Assembly: GCF_916700565.1 (NCBI RefSeq)
Contig: NZ_CAKAKO010000006.1
Span: 62,001 to 126,000 of the forward strand
Reading direction: 5' to 3'
Length of the DNA stretch: 64,000 bases
Source of the DNA: Xenophilus sp. Marseille-Q4582
Lineage (GTDB): Bacteria; Pseudomonadota; Gammaproteobacteria; Burkholderiales; Burkholderiaceae_C
The stretch's first letter is position 1. Every line of letters begins with the position of its first letter. The translations under genes were made by a program, and so were the position numbers. This document shows, in pieces, positions 16,015 to 25,527 of the stretch. The notes beneath the pieces are model-generated. The model was not told the origin of the DNA, did no database searches, and was given only the letters and a program-made list of their open reading frames with translations.

Positions 16015-17331
16015 ATGCTGGACGCCATCGACCACGAAGAATCCATCGAGCAAAGTATCCCCGCAAAAACTTCGGAACTGAAATTGACCGAGGGCCAGAA
16101 CAAGGCCCTTAATCAAATGCTCAGCTTCGTGATCGACAGTCAGGAAAGCATTTTTGTGTTGCGCGGCAATTCTGGATGTGGCAAATCAACGCTCATGAAG
16201 GAGTTCGTTAAGCGATACCCCAAATTCGTTGCTGCATACAAATTGGTGGATCCGAATTTCAAGGAAAAGGATCTCCAATTAACTGCGACAACGAACAAGG
16301 CAGCGGAAGCACTTCATTTGCTTACTGGGAATGAGGTGCTCACGATTCATTCGTTCCTTTACTTGCGTCCCCAAAAGGATTTCAAGACCGGCGAAATCGA
16401 GATGGTTCCCAGCCCCATGTCGGAGGCGCGGGATTACGTAGTCGTAATTGATGAAGCCAGTTTTATCGACTGGAAATTTCTCAAGCTCATTCTGAGCTGC
16501 ATGAAGGACTGCAAAGTTATCTTCGTGGGAGACCCTGAGCAAATTGTTCAGGTCAATGCAAAAGATGCACCAGTATTCGATGGTCGCTATAAAGGCGCGG
16601 AATTGACCGAAGTGGTTCGCCAACGTGCAGCCGATGGTAGTTCTACGTTGCACCCGATTACCGAATTGGGCATGGCTTTCCGTGATGTTGTTGTGGATGG
16701 GGACTGGTCCCGCCAATTCCCCGTGGATGGCAATTTCGTCAAGCACCTCAATTGGGACGATTTTTCTGCAGAGGTCCGCAAGGAATTCAGTCGTCCTGAT
16801 TGGGGATATAAGGATGCAAAGCTCCTTGCGTGGACGAATAAGCGCGTCACCGAGTTCAATAACGCAGTGCGCGAAATCGCAATGGGAGATGCCAATATCT
16901 CCGAAGGGGATTACTGCACCGTGAATTCCTTTGTCAAAGCCTCCCGAGGCTCTCTGAAAACCGACGAACTCGTTCACGTCAAGGCCGTCTACCCCGATAT
17001 TCATCAATTCGGTGTTCTGGGCCGGTACATCGAATTGGACAAGGGCAAGGTTTTCGTACCCTACAGCCTGGAAGCCAAGAAGCAAGCAATTAAATTGGCC
17101 CGAGAGCAAGAGCGTTATAGCGACGCTCTGAAAATGGAAACTGATTGGGCTGACCTGCGGCCGGTTTATGCATGCACGATCAATAAATCGCAGGGAAGCA
17201 CCTTCGATAAAGTCTTCATCGACCTATCGGACGTGGCCCGTTGCAATAACGGTAATACTATCGCCCGATTGCTTTATGTAGCTGTGACTCGTGCCAGACA
17301 TCAAGTCTTTTTGACTGGTGATTTGGCCTAA
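16015..17331 (+). CDS. SF1B (RecD/Dda-like) DNA helicase
   Basis: 438 aa. Walker A GNSGCGKS (51-58), motif II VVIDEAS, motif III VGDPEQ, and near the C-terminus motif V/VI INKSQGSTFDKVFIDL and LYVAVTRARHQVFL. Unwinds DNA 5' to 3' during phage replication; corresponds to the N4 helicase (gp37-type) by order. Starts three bases after the VWA gene, same operon. Confidence 0.92.
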   Translation: MLDAIDHEESIEQSIPAKTSELKLTEGQNKALNQMLSFVIDSQESIFVLRGNSGCGKSTLMKEFVKRYPKFVAAYKLVDPNFKEKDLQLTATTNKAAEALHLLTGNEVLTIHSFLYLRPQKDFKTGEIEMVPSPMSEARDYVVVIDEASFIDWKFLKLILSCMKDCKVIFVGDPEQIVQVNAKDAPVFDGRYKGAELTEVVRQRAADGSSTLHPITELGMAFRDVVVDGDWSRQFPVDGNFVKHLNWDDFSAEVRKEFSRPDWGYKDAKLLAWTNKRVTEFNNAVREIAMGDANISEGDYCTVNSFVKASRGSLKTDELVHVKAVYPDIHQFGVLGRYIELDKGKVFVPYSLEAKKQAIKLAREQERYSDALKMETDWADLRPVYACTINKSQGSTFDKVFIDLSDVARCNNGNTIARLLYVAVTRARHQVFLTGDLA

Positions 17332-17349
17332 TGCCAACCCAGTCTAAAA

Positions 17350-17862
17350 ATGGACCATTTGAACCACGACCCTCGGACAAAACAAACCATCAAGGAAGAA
17401 CTCTACAATTTCCTGTACTCCCCCGTGCAGCGTGAATTCAGGGCTCGACTTGATTCCCTGATCCTGAAGAACACGATCGCTTGCGGTTACGGGCATCGCT
17501 CGTTCGTCTACAAGGGCAACCTGTATTCGAGCGAAGACACGTTGTCCCGTACCCGCAATAAGCTCGCTCCGCAGTTCAGGCAAGAAATGGAGGACTACCT
17601 CTCGGAGCTTTCGGCTCTGAACACTGAGGAAATGTCCCCCGTGATCACCTACATCAACCAGGTGCTCAATGCTTCCAATGACTTTGGGGATTACTTCAAG
17701 TTGTTGCCTGAAGCCTGTCATCCGATCTTGCAGAAGATTGTGGATTCCTGTCCCTGCAGGAATAGCAAGTTATCCCAGGCACGGGTGGAAAAGATCCAGC
17801 AAAACAATCAAAAGCCGATTGCATTGCTGAAACGACGTTTGGTCCACAACCTCCTGATTTAG
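17350..17862 (+). CDS. N4-like replication-operon protein, unknown
   Basis: 170 aa, starting MDHLNHDPRTKQTIKEELYN, helical, with CPC near residue 137. It lies between helicase and DNA polymerase fragment, the place of N4 gp38. Function unknown. Confidence 0.65.
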   Translation: MDHLNHDPRTKQTIKEELYNFLYSPVQREFRARLDSLILKNTIACGYGHRSFVYKGNLYSSEDTLSRTRNKLAPQFRQEMEDYLSELSALNTEEMSPVITYINQVLNASNDFGDYFKLLPEACHPILQKIVDSCPCRNSKLSQARVEKIQQNNQKPIALLKRRLVHNLLI

Positions 17863-17864
17863 GC

Positions 17865-18368
17865 ATGCGACACATCCTCTTTGAAACCTCGGATAGCTAT
17901 TCCGTGGCTGTCCTCATCAAGCACACTTCGTTCAACAAAGCGGATGTGGGTCAACACTACTTCAAGCCTTTGGCCGAACGAGGTGTCCCAGCCGGCGAGG
18001 TCATTGCCTTCAACCTCACCTACAACGAAGCCAACAAAGCTCCAGCAGCCCTGATCAAGGACTACCTGTCGCAACTACTGCCGGAACTGAACGCCTTGGG
18101 CGTGAAGTTCCTGTACGTAGCAGATGCTTCGTACTTCAAGGTGCTGGCAGGACAGAGCAAGGCCGATCCCCACTTCGGCTACAACCTGCCCTGCAAGGTC
18201 AAAGGTTTCGAGCACATGCGGGTGATCCTGGGGGTGAACCACCACCAGCTGATCCACAACCCCTCCGTGCAGCAGAAGCTCGATCTAAGCCTGGACACCC
18301 TGGCCCAGGTCTTCCTGGGAACGTACAGCCCCCTCAGCCATGTTGCTTCGGATCGTGGACACGGCTGA
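17865..18368 (+). CDS. Probable N-terminal fragment of phage DNA polymerase (truncated)
   Basis: 167 aa. Directly follows the helicase and gp38-type gene, where N4-like phages encode their family-A DNA polymerase. The visible part (MRHILFETSDSYSVAVLIKH ... FEHMRVILGVNHHQLIHNPS) has the layout I recall for the N-terminus of those polymerases: a central YVADASYFKVLAG segment preceding the exonuclease domain. No polymerase motifs A, B or C follow; the frame runs into antisense of the virion RNA polymerase gene and stops at 18368, an abrupt truncation. The identification rests on synteny and is less certain than the truncation. Confidence 0.6.
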   Translation: MRHILFETSDSYSVAVLIKHTSFNKADVGQHYFKPLAERGVPAGEVIAFNLTYNEANKAPAALIKDYLSQLLPELNALGVKFLYVADASYFKVLAGQSKADPHFGYNLPCKVKGFEHMRVILGVNHHQLIHNPSVQQKLDLSLDTLAQVFLGTYSPLSHVASDRGHG

Positions 18369-21300
18369 ACCAAAGGCCAGCGGGTTCATCGCATCCTTCA
18401 TCAGGTTGCGACCTACCTTCGTGACCTGGTTGTCCTGGTAGAGGTTTCCGACGATTCCCCAGACCGCAGCCATGAGTGGCTTGGTTCGCTCAGTGGTACT
18501 GCTTGCCAGGGCTTCGTGAACCTTCTTGCCCGTGGTTTCGTACACGTCGAAGTTGCCAGGCGTTCCACGCCACTGGTTGTATTGCGAAGCCGAGGAGCCT
18601 TCGGTATAGAAACCACCCTGCTCCAATCGCTGTGCCAGTGCGTCGCCGTCAACTGCAGCGCCCAAAGTCAGGGTGTTGAGCATGGTTCCGTTCGCCACCC
18701 CATCAACTTCACCCATGAGATCGGTCGTGAAGAAATCCTGGCCGGTGCTGCCCTCGCTTTCCATACGGTCACGCAGGGTTGCGTACTTGGCGAACTCCTG
18801 CAGAGCGCTCAGGCTATGCAGGTTCTCCCCGCCCTTGCGCACGGCTTCTGCGATGGCGGCCTGCTCCTGAGCGTTCAGGACATTGCCTGCCTGTGCGCTG
18901 CGCAATGCCTGCACAGCAGATGCATACACAGGCGTTTCGAGAGCCTGGAGGATCTCCGAAATGCTCTCGAAGTTGTCCTTGCGCTCCGTCTTGAAACCAA
19001 GACCTTCACCCACGCGGAGGATGAAAGCTGCACGCATGGCCCCGTCATCCCACGAGATCTGCGTGTCCCACTCCGGTGACTTGATCAGCTGCCGATGGAT
19101 CTTGCTGGCTTGCGGATTGATAGCCGAAGAAATGCCCACACGCTGCTGCTTCCAGACGTTGAAGCGCAGGAAGAATGGGGTGTCGAGCATTCCTTCGGTG
19201 TTGCCCAGGATGTCCGACGTGAACTCCTTGAACAGCTCCCACTCGCGCACCAACCCTTCGTTTTTCGCTTCGATGGAAGCGCGCTCGGTGACGTGGGTGA
19301 CGCTCTCATTGACAGGCCGTACACCCATCATCTCCAGCTGGGCACGCTCGTCGAACTGCTCCAGCAGGAGCATCAGGTTTTTGCGCACGACCCGAGGACG
19401 TGCCTGGTTCTTGAGCAGCGTCTCACGCAGTTCCTTCGGAACTTTCTGATTAGTGCCCGAGGTAGTCTTCTGTACCTGGGTGATCGGCTCCAGAGAAGGG
19501 AACTCCACACCGGGGGTGGTCTTGAAGATCTTGTCGAGGATGGAGTTGCTTCCCTTCATCGCCTCTCGCACTCCGACGACTGGCGGGCGCAGAGCGCCCT
19601 TGTCGTCACGTGCGACGGCGATGAACTGATGCCGGGCATTGGCGGTGTCAAAGCCCTTGTTGCGTTGACGCAGGCGTGCAACAGCCTTCTCGCTAAGACC
19701 TTCTTCACGCAGTGCTGAAATCTCGTCGCCGGCAACCTCCGTGCGTTGAGCCAGCCCTTCACGTTCCAGAAGTTTGAGGGCATGCGAGCCCAGAGTCATG
19801 CGAAGACGTGCTTCTAGATCTAGGTATGCCTCGTCCTTGGCCTTCAAACCAAGCGCATCCATCACCTTGCCACCAAGGGAGTCGATGACATGGTGGTGGT
19901 ACGTACCAACCTGACCGAGAACTGCGCGGGCACGTTGCGACACCGGACGGTCGCTGTCACGACCGAGGATGCTGTTGATCTGCTTGTCCTTCAGGTTCCA
20001 CGGCTTCGTGGCGTTCTCGCCCGCCCATGTGAAAGCAGCGTAGGCGATGGCGGTCTTGACGTTCTCTTCCAGATCGACACTGCCATCATCGTTCTGCACC
20101 AAGAAATCCTGGATCAGATCCTCATGGCGGAAGTCTTCCTTGGCGATCTTGGGAAGGTTGTCCTTGATCACCTCGCTCCAGGCGGCTGCCTGACGGAAAA
20201 ACACGTTCACTGCGCGCTGGTGGGCTGCAGTCGGACGGTCCAGGGTCAGAAAACGTCCCAGGGACGTCAGTTTCTGCGCCAATGCACTACGGAAATCCTT
20301 GATTTCCACCAGAGGTCGAGTGCCAGAGCCTGAAGACTGAGTGAAATACTCAGCAATGCGGTTCTTCAGCAGGTACGGAGTACCTTCTTCAGAGATTTTG
20401 CTGAAGATGCTGAGCTTCCCACTCTCCAGAGAGGGAGTTTTAGCCTGTTCCGCAGTCTCAGATGCAGCCTCCGGCTGCTCGTCAGGGGCTTGAGCCTCAG
20501 TCTGATCATCCGCAGTTGTGGTAGATTCGTCAGTAGACTGGTTATCTCCTGTAGTTCCCTCTTCAACTGTGACTGGAACTTCATCAGACTGCCCGGAGGG
20601 CAGTTGATTCTTCTGAGAATCTACTGAAGTGGACTGGGATTCAGTGGAACTCACGCGCGAAGGGCCGGCCTCGACCGACTCAGCCCGTTCCGACCGTACC
20701 GGGACCGCAGAATCAGCAGCAGCCGCCACTTCGGTTGCAGTTCCAACGACCGCAGGCGCAGAGGCAACCTCTGCAGGGCTTGTTGCAGCCTGCACCGCCG
20801 CCGAAACTGCGTTGGCTCCTTCGCCTTGACGTCCTTGTGACGGTGCCGAGTTCTTGACATTGGTAGCTCCAGGCGTAGCAGTAGCGTTAGGGGTAGTAGA
20901 AGAAGTAGCTGCGGCGGCGGCAGACGTAACTGCCTTGGGCGTGTTCAGGCGCAGCGCACTGCGCATGGCCTTCAGCGTGGCGGTGATGGCCTTCGCTTCA
21001 GCAGACACCCCATCAACCAGCTTCTGGGAGTTCGCAGCCAGGCCGCCCAGCCTGCGCAGCTTGGCAGGGCTCACCTCTTCTTGCAGGATCTCCCACTGGT
21101 TCGTGCGACGGTTCTTGGCGATCTGCGTACCAGGCCCCTGTTCCATAGCTTCCCGCAGGGTTGCAGCCTTGGACTTGTGGCTTTGCTCGAAGCGGGCAAG
21201 CTGTTCCACCAGGCGGGAGGCTTCCGCGTACCTGTTGGTGCCAAGAGCAGTACCAATCTGTGCCTCGTACTGGCGCAGGCCAATGTCTCGGCCGAAGCCT

Positions 21301-23360
21301 TGGATGATCCGGCGTTCCACCCCATCCATGTCCAGCAGCATGTTCTGTGCTACCCGTGCTTCGGAGAACGTGCGCAGGTAGCTGCGCTGGTCCTTGGTCA
21401 GCCCGTTGCTCTGGTTGTCTGCAATGGCCCGTGCATCTTCCGCCGACAGCGAGGTAGGCGAAGCCATCGACAGAGTGATCGCCCGTTCAGCCGAAGCCTT
21501 GGCCTTTGCGACGGCCGCGGAATCTTTGACGTCCACGACAGCCTTGGCCTGGGACAGATCCACCTTGACGGTCTTGCGCAGTTCTGCCACATTCGCCGGC
21601 GCTGCCTTCTGCTCCATTGCCGTGATGGCAGCGGCTGTGCTGTCCATCTCGGTACGAAGGAAGTCCAGTTGCTTCTTCCAGGCACTGACCTCATTCGGGG
21701 TAGCCGAAACAATCTCGATGTCGCGTTCGAGAGATCGAACTTCTTGGGCTACGTCCTCTTCCGTCATGGACGCCGGAGGGTTGCTCCTGAAAGCATCAAG
21801 ATCCGCTTGAAGCTCTGCGGCGGTTACCCCCATAGATTCCAGATCTTGACGATCCTGAATGCGTGAAGTCAGTTCGCGGTACTGCTCTTCAGCATTCGTC
21901 TTGATTTCCTGAGCCTTCTCGAAGTTGGCTTGCTTCTGCTCCGGAGTCGCATCAGCCTTCTGGCTGTTACCGAACAGGGCGGAGATCGCCAACGAAGGCG
22001 AGTAGTTGGGGCCAGTGGCATCGGTGTAGCTCGACACATCACCGGACTCCACAACCGCTTCATGAGCCTTGCGTTGCTCGGGGGTGAGCTTGGAAATTGC
22101 GGCTTCGATGGCCGAGGGCTCATTGTTCTTGGTTTCCTTGCCTGCCTCCTTACCTGACTCCTTACCTGACTCCTTACCTGACTCCTTGAGGCTTCTCAGC
22201 ACAGCCCCAGGCACCTCACTGGCCTGGATACCACCGGACAAGAGACCCCCGGAAGCTGCACCGATGGCAGCACCCACGAAGACATCCTCCGCACTCGCCG
22301 GCTCTGCCTTGACCTCGCCTTCCATGTAGGTCTGGAAACCTTCGGTAGGAGCCTCGGTAGCCGCACCACGGGCAGTTGCGCCGGTAACTGCACGCATGGA
22401 GTCCATGAAGCCCTTGCGAGCCGTATCCTCTGCTGCACCGGTCAACGTGCGAGCCACACGGCCAGCACCCAGGCTCACCACGTCACCGGCCTGTTCTGCC
22501 AGAGCCAGGGAGGCCGCCTGCACAGCCATCTCGCGCTGACGTTCCAGCGAAGGGAACTGGCCGTTGTTTTCTTTGGCGAACTTCTCCATGCCTTCCTGGA
22601 AGACATTGGCGGCATAGCCCACGTTGCTGGCTGCGAGCGCAGCCTGACCGGCCTTGCCGAACAAGCCAATGAACAACTGGGGCGCGTTCTCGATCGCGTA
22701 CTCACGCACACCTGCACCGTTGGAGGCCAGTGCACCTCCGGCATTCATCAGGAGCGTGGCCACACCCTTGGCAATGTCACCGTAATTGCTGGCGTCCCAG
22801 CCATCCTTGACCTGATCCCATGCAGGCTGAAAGCCATCTTTCAGGTCTTCCTGCAGTGCATTGCGATTGGTTTGATCGACGATGCTGGAGGTGTCGAAGA
22901 ACTTGTTGACCGAGCGTGCGCGCTGGCGATTTGCGATCGAGGCTTCCAGCTTTTCCAGAGCTGTACCCGAGTTGCCGACAGGCGCCTGCATGCGGGCGAC
23001 GTCTTCTTCCGTGCCCTGATTGGTCTTCAGGCGGTTGTATGCCTCGTAATCCTGGGGCTGTAGACCCGTCGTCTGCATTTCACCGGCTGCGGTGAAAGGC
23101 AATGCGGCAATATCGCCCACCAGCCGGGTAGCACCGGAAACCAAAGAGGCTGCGTCATTGACCCGATTCGCAACAAAACTACCAGGCAGCAAGCCCAGGC
23201 TTTCCGACCAAGGAGAAGTCTGAGGCGATTCAGGAATAGCCGGGGTGGAAATAGGAGCCAGAGCGGCTTTCTTGGCTGCCGACGCAGCAGCAAGAGCCTG
23301 GAGCTTTTGGTCTGATGCTGCTCGTCGGTTCAGGTAGGTATCAATATCGAAATCGGACAT
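18285..23360 (-). CDS. Virion RNA polymerase, C-terminally truncated
   Basis: 1691 aa. In N4 this protein is about 3,500 aa, is packaged in the capsid and injected with DNA to transcribe early genes. T7-type polymerase motifs are present: a TxxGR-region equivalent (QQRVGISSAINPQ), motif A EVDGVANG with Asp1553, and motif B Arg1651-x3-Lys1655-x7-Phe1663-Gly-Ser. Asp1553 and the R/K/F spacing match the positions expected from N4 (Asp and R-x3-K-x7-Y at about 1556 and 1663-1675). The frame ends about 28 residues after motif B, before motif C, so the second catalytic Asp and the whole C-terminal domain are missing. The N-terminal part contains a KESG tandem repeat and a Ser/Thr/Gln-rich stretch (about 835-985). 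Confidence 0.88.
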   Translation of the reverse strand: MSDFDIDTYLNRRAASDQKLQALAAASAAKKAALAPISTPAIPESPQTSPWSESLGLLPGSFVANRVNDAASLVSGATRLVGDIAALPFTAAGEMQTTGLQPQDYEAYNRLKTNQGTEEDVARMQAPVGNSGTALEKLEASIANRQRARSVNKFFDTSSIVDQTNRNALQEDLKDGFQPAWDQVKDGWDASNYGDIAKGVATLLMNAGGALASNGAGVREYAIENAPQLFIGLFGKAGQAALAASNVGYAANVFQEGMEKFAKENNGQFPSLERQREMAVQAASLALAEQAGDVVSLGAGRVARTLTGAAEDTARKGFMDSMRAVTGATARGAATEAPTEGFQTYMEGEVKAEPASAEDVFVGAAIGAASGGLLSGGIQASEVPGAVLRSLKESGKESGKESGKEAGKETKNNEPSAIEAAISKLTPEQRKAHEAVVESGDVSSYTDATGPNYSPSLAISALFGNSQKADATPEQKQANFEKAQEIKTNAEEQYRELTSRIQDRQDLESMGVTAAELQADLDAFRSNPPASMTEEDVAQEVRSLERDIEIVSATPNEVSAWKKQLDFLRTEMDSTAAAITAMEQKAAPANVAELRKTVKVDLSQAKAVVDVKDSAAVAKAKASAERAITLSMASPTSLSAEDARAIADNQSNGLTKDQRSYLRTFSEARVAQNMLLDMDGVERRIIQGFGRDIGLRQYEAQIGTALGTNRYAEASRLVEQLARFEQSHKSKAATLREAMEQGPGTQIAKNRRTNQWEILQEEVSPAKLRRLGGLAANSQKLVDGVSAEAKAITATLKAMRSALRLNTPKAVTSAAAAATSSTTPNATATPGATNVKNSAPSQGRQGEGANAVSAAVQAATSPAEVASAPAVVGTATEVAAAADSAVPVRSERAESVEAGPSRVSSTESQSTSVDSQKNQLPSGQSDEVPVTVEEGTTGDNQSTDESTTTADDQTEAQAPDEQPEAASETAEQAKTPSLESGKLSIFSKISEEGTPYLLKNRIAEYFTQSSGSGTRPLVEIKDFRSALAQKLTSLGRFLTLDRPTAAHQRAVNVFFRQAAAWSEVIKDNLPKIAKEDFRHEDLIQDFLVQNDDGSVDLEENVKTAIAYAAFTWAGENATKPWNLKDKQINSILGRDSDRPVSQRARAVLGQVGTYHHHVIDSLGGKVMDALGLKAKDEAYLDLEARLRMTLGSHALKLLEREGLAQRTEVAGDEISALREEGLSEKAVARLRQRNKGFDTANARHQFIAVARDDKGALRPPVVGVREAMKGSNSILDKIFKTTPGVEFPSLEPITQVQKTTSGTNQKVPKELRETLLKNQARPRVVRKNLMLLLEQFDERAQLEMMGVRPVNESVTHVTERASIEAKNEGLVREWELFKEFTSDILGNTEGMLDTPFFLRFNVWKQQRVGISSAINPQASKIHRQLIKSPEWDTQISWDDGAMRAAFILRVGEGLGFKTERKDNFESISEILQALETPVYASAVQALRSAQAGNVLNAQEQAAIAEAVRKGGENLHSLSALQEFAKYATLRDRMESEGSTGQDFFTTDLMGEVDGVANGTMLNTLTLGAAVDGDALAQRLEQGGFYTEGSSASQYNQWRGTPGNFDVYETTGKKVHEALASSTTERTKPLMAAVWGIVGNLYQDNQVTKVGRNLMKDAMNPLAFGSAVSTIRSNMAEGAVRSQEDLGQGVQA
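22139..22189 (-). repeat. 12-bp tandem repeat encoding KESG units
   Basis: About four near-identical 12-bp units in the virion RNA polymerase gene, giving KESGKESGKESGKEAGKE in the protein near residue 390. Probably a slippage-prone linker. Confidence 0.8.
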
Positions 23361-23363
23361 ACA

Positions 23364-23384
23364 CGCCTCTATTAATTAGAGGCG
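23364..23384 (-). promoter_or_regulatory. Hairpin covering the virion RNA polymerase ribosome site
   Basis: Perfect 8-bp stem CGCCTCTA / TAGAGGCG with a 5-base loop. On the coding strand its 3' arm contains AGAGG, the ribosome-binding sequence, and ends 3 bases before the ATG at 23360. Confidence 0.6.
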
Positions 23385-23402
23385 AGTGTATTTGATTTGA
23401 CG

Positions 23403-25109
23403 TTAATTCTTCTTGCGAAGCTCTGCCAATTCCTTTTCCAACTGCTTGCGCTGTTTAGCCAGTTCTTCCTTGCTCAGGGAATTGCGGCTGAGGGCGAGTC
23501 TGTCACTGTAAGGGGTGAGACTGCTCAGGTATCCCTCGTCGGGCAAATAAGGCACCGGGGCGCCCAATGCGTTGAGGCCACGAATTGCAGTGTTTGTTGC
23601 ACCCATCAAACCACGGGGGATCATCGTTACCAAATCCAGGGCTGCGGCATTCAGGTTCTGTGCAGCATCCCCTGCGGTATTGACCCCGGAAATGATGGCC
23701 TGGCGATCAGCTGCGGTACGTGCATCCAAGAACTTCTGTGCTTCGGCTGAATAGCTGTCACGCTCGCCTGCCGCGATTTCAGCAGTCTCCACGTCATAGA
23801 GGCGACGTTGAATTGCCTGCTCTGCTGCAATAGCTGGATTCGGGCGTGCAGCATCCAAACCAAGGCCCTGAGACGTACTGGGTTCGGGATCACGTGATCC
23901 CCGGGGAGCGACAACAGTGCCGGGATTGTCATCATTCGAGTTTCGTGCACGCTCGCCCTGAGCGGTTGAACTGGAGGGTTCAGCAGTACCGAACAGATCC
24001 GGGTAGGCACGTCGGTCGGCGCGGTCAGCAACACCTCGGGCTCGTTGGATTTTGGCCAGAAGATCTTCCCGCACGGCTTGGCGTGCCAACATGCCCGGCT
24101 GCTGCGTTTCCATCGCGGCATCAAGGGCCTTCCCGATCTCCGTCGAATAGTCGCTGTTCCACAACCATCCAGGTTTGATGCTATCGGCGAGCTTTAGTAC
24201 GGCCGATTGAACGGCATCGACAGGTAGCTCACGCAGGGCCGGATTCTTTTCCAGTGCCCGGTTCAGGCTTCCAACAGCCATCTGCAGCTTCTCTGAATCC
24301 TTACCGAACACGGTGCTCAACGAATCGGTAACTGCCTTCAGCCCAGCCTCCGAGCCGATCAGCCCGTTGTTCTGCTGCGTCAGCTTCTCGGTCAACTTCT
24401 GCACCTGCTCTGCAGCCTTGGCTGCTTCCGTATCCAGACGGGCTTGCCGACGATCTTCGCTTTCTTGATTGGCACGAGTGACCTGAGCCTTGCTGGCCGC
24501 AATTTGCTGCTCGGTCGCCTGACGCTGCAAAGGACGCATCTGCTGCTCGTCGGCCGCACGATCGGATTCCCAGCCAAAACGCTTGCCAGCACGCTCAGCC
24601 TCGGTGGCTGCTTGAGCCAGTGCAGCGCCTTCGATAAGGTCCGGGCTTGCCTGCAGCAAGGACCGCGCACCAGCGAAGTCTCCACCTGCGATTCGCTTCT
24701 TGATCTCGTTGACTTGGGGCAACTGTTTCTGAGCGAGCTGGTTCTGCTCGAACGCTTGGCGCTCGGTAATGACCTTCTGAACTGCTGCCGTGCGAGCGTC
24801 TTCAGCACCGCGGACGGCAGCAAGATCCTTGGTCATCAGCCCTGCCCGCATCTGGTCGAGTTGACCTGATTCCTGGAGCTTCACAATATCCTCGGGAGTC
24901 CTGGCTCCCTGGAGGGTGTTCAGCAGCTGCTCGCGTGCATAGGCGCTGTTGGCTTCAAGAGCTGCCTTTTCAGCATCAGCCCTTTGCTGAATGACTTTGT
25001 TGAATTGATCGAAACCAGCGTTGATGCTGGTGCCTGCTGCGGCAAGGCCCCGGAACACTTCATCGTTCCGAGGCCCAGTGACGTTTTGCCAAGTGATAGG
25101 GGATGCCAT
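23403..25109 (-). CDS. Virion internal-type protein, coiled coil (gp51-gp54 block)
   Basis: 568 aa, mainly alpha helical with long coiled-coil stretches (about 50-270 and 535-565), a low-complexity Ser/Asn/Pro linker near residue 395, and a lysine-rich C-terminus. Located immediately upstream of the virion RNA polymerase gene in the leftward late operon, where N4 has internal virion proteins ejected with the polymerase. The precise N4 counterpart is not established. Confidence 0.65.
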   Translation of the reverse strand: MASPITWQNVTGPRNDEVFRGLAAAGTSINAGFDQFNKVIQQRADAEKAALEANSAYAREQLLNTLQGARTPEDIVKLQESGQLDQMRAGLMTKDLAAVRGAEDARTAAVQKVITERQAFEQNQLAQKQLPQVNEIKKRIAGGDFAGARSLLQASPDLIEGAALAQAATEAERAGKRFGWESDRAADEQQMRPLQRQATEQQIAASKAQVTRANQESEDRRQARLDTEAAKAAEQVQKLTEKLTQQNNGLIGSEAGLKAVTDSLSTVFGKDSEKLQMAVGSLNRALEKNPALRELPVDAVQSAVLKLADSIKPGWLWNSDYSTEIGKALDAAMETQQPGMLARQAVREDLLAKIQRARGVADRADRRAYPDLFGTAEPSSSTAQGERARNSNDDNPGTVVAPRGSRDPEPSTSQGLGLDAARPNPAIAAEQAIQRRLYDVETAEIAAGERDSYSAEAQKFLDARTAADRQAIISGVNTAGDAAQNLNAAALDLVTMIPRGLMGATNTAIRGLNALGAPVPYLPDEGYLSSLTPYSDRLALSRNSLSKEELAKQRKQLEKELAELRKKN

Positions 25110-25158
25110 TTAGGTTCCGTAGTGGAAGTAGATAAATGGCATGTATTGTCTCACCTAT

Positions 25159-25515
25159 TTACTTGGTAAATTTTTTGTCCTCCACCCACAGAATATCTCC
25201 GCAGAAAGCGCCTTTGATCTTCTTTCGACTCAATGCGGCAGCCAGCTCATCTTTGGATACCCGGTACTTAACCAAGTAAGCGATTGCCTTGATAGGAACC
25301 CCGAGATAATGAATTTGCTCTTTGGTCAATCCAAAGGCCAAGGCTTCCTCAACTTGGTGAAGCGATTCATGCTGACAAGGCGTAGGACTTCTGACGATTT
25401 GAGGTCTTGATTGTTCGTTAATCTCTTCCAGCCGAACTGCAGTTCTGTGAACAGAATGGGCGGCAATGCGAGAAGAGTTCTTCAGGATCGAACCGAGATC
25501 TTTGAGGAACTGCAT
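25159..25515 (-). CDS. Late-operon protein, unknown
   Basis: 118 aa, basic, starting MQFLKDLGSILKNSSRIAAH. It has a short helical hairpin (SLHQVEEALAFGLTKEQIHY) that could bind nucleic acid. No family recognised. Confidence 0.55.
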   Translation of the reverse strand: MQFLKDLGSILKNSSRIAAHSVHRTAVRLEEINEQSRPQIVRSPTPCQHESLHQVEEALAFGLTKEQIHYLGVPIKAIAYLVKYRVSKDELAAALSRKKIKGAFCGDILWVEDKKFTK

Positions 25516-25527
25516 ACAGAAAATTAT

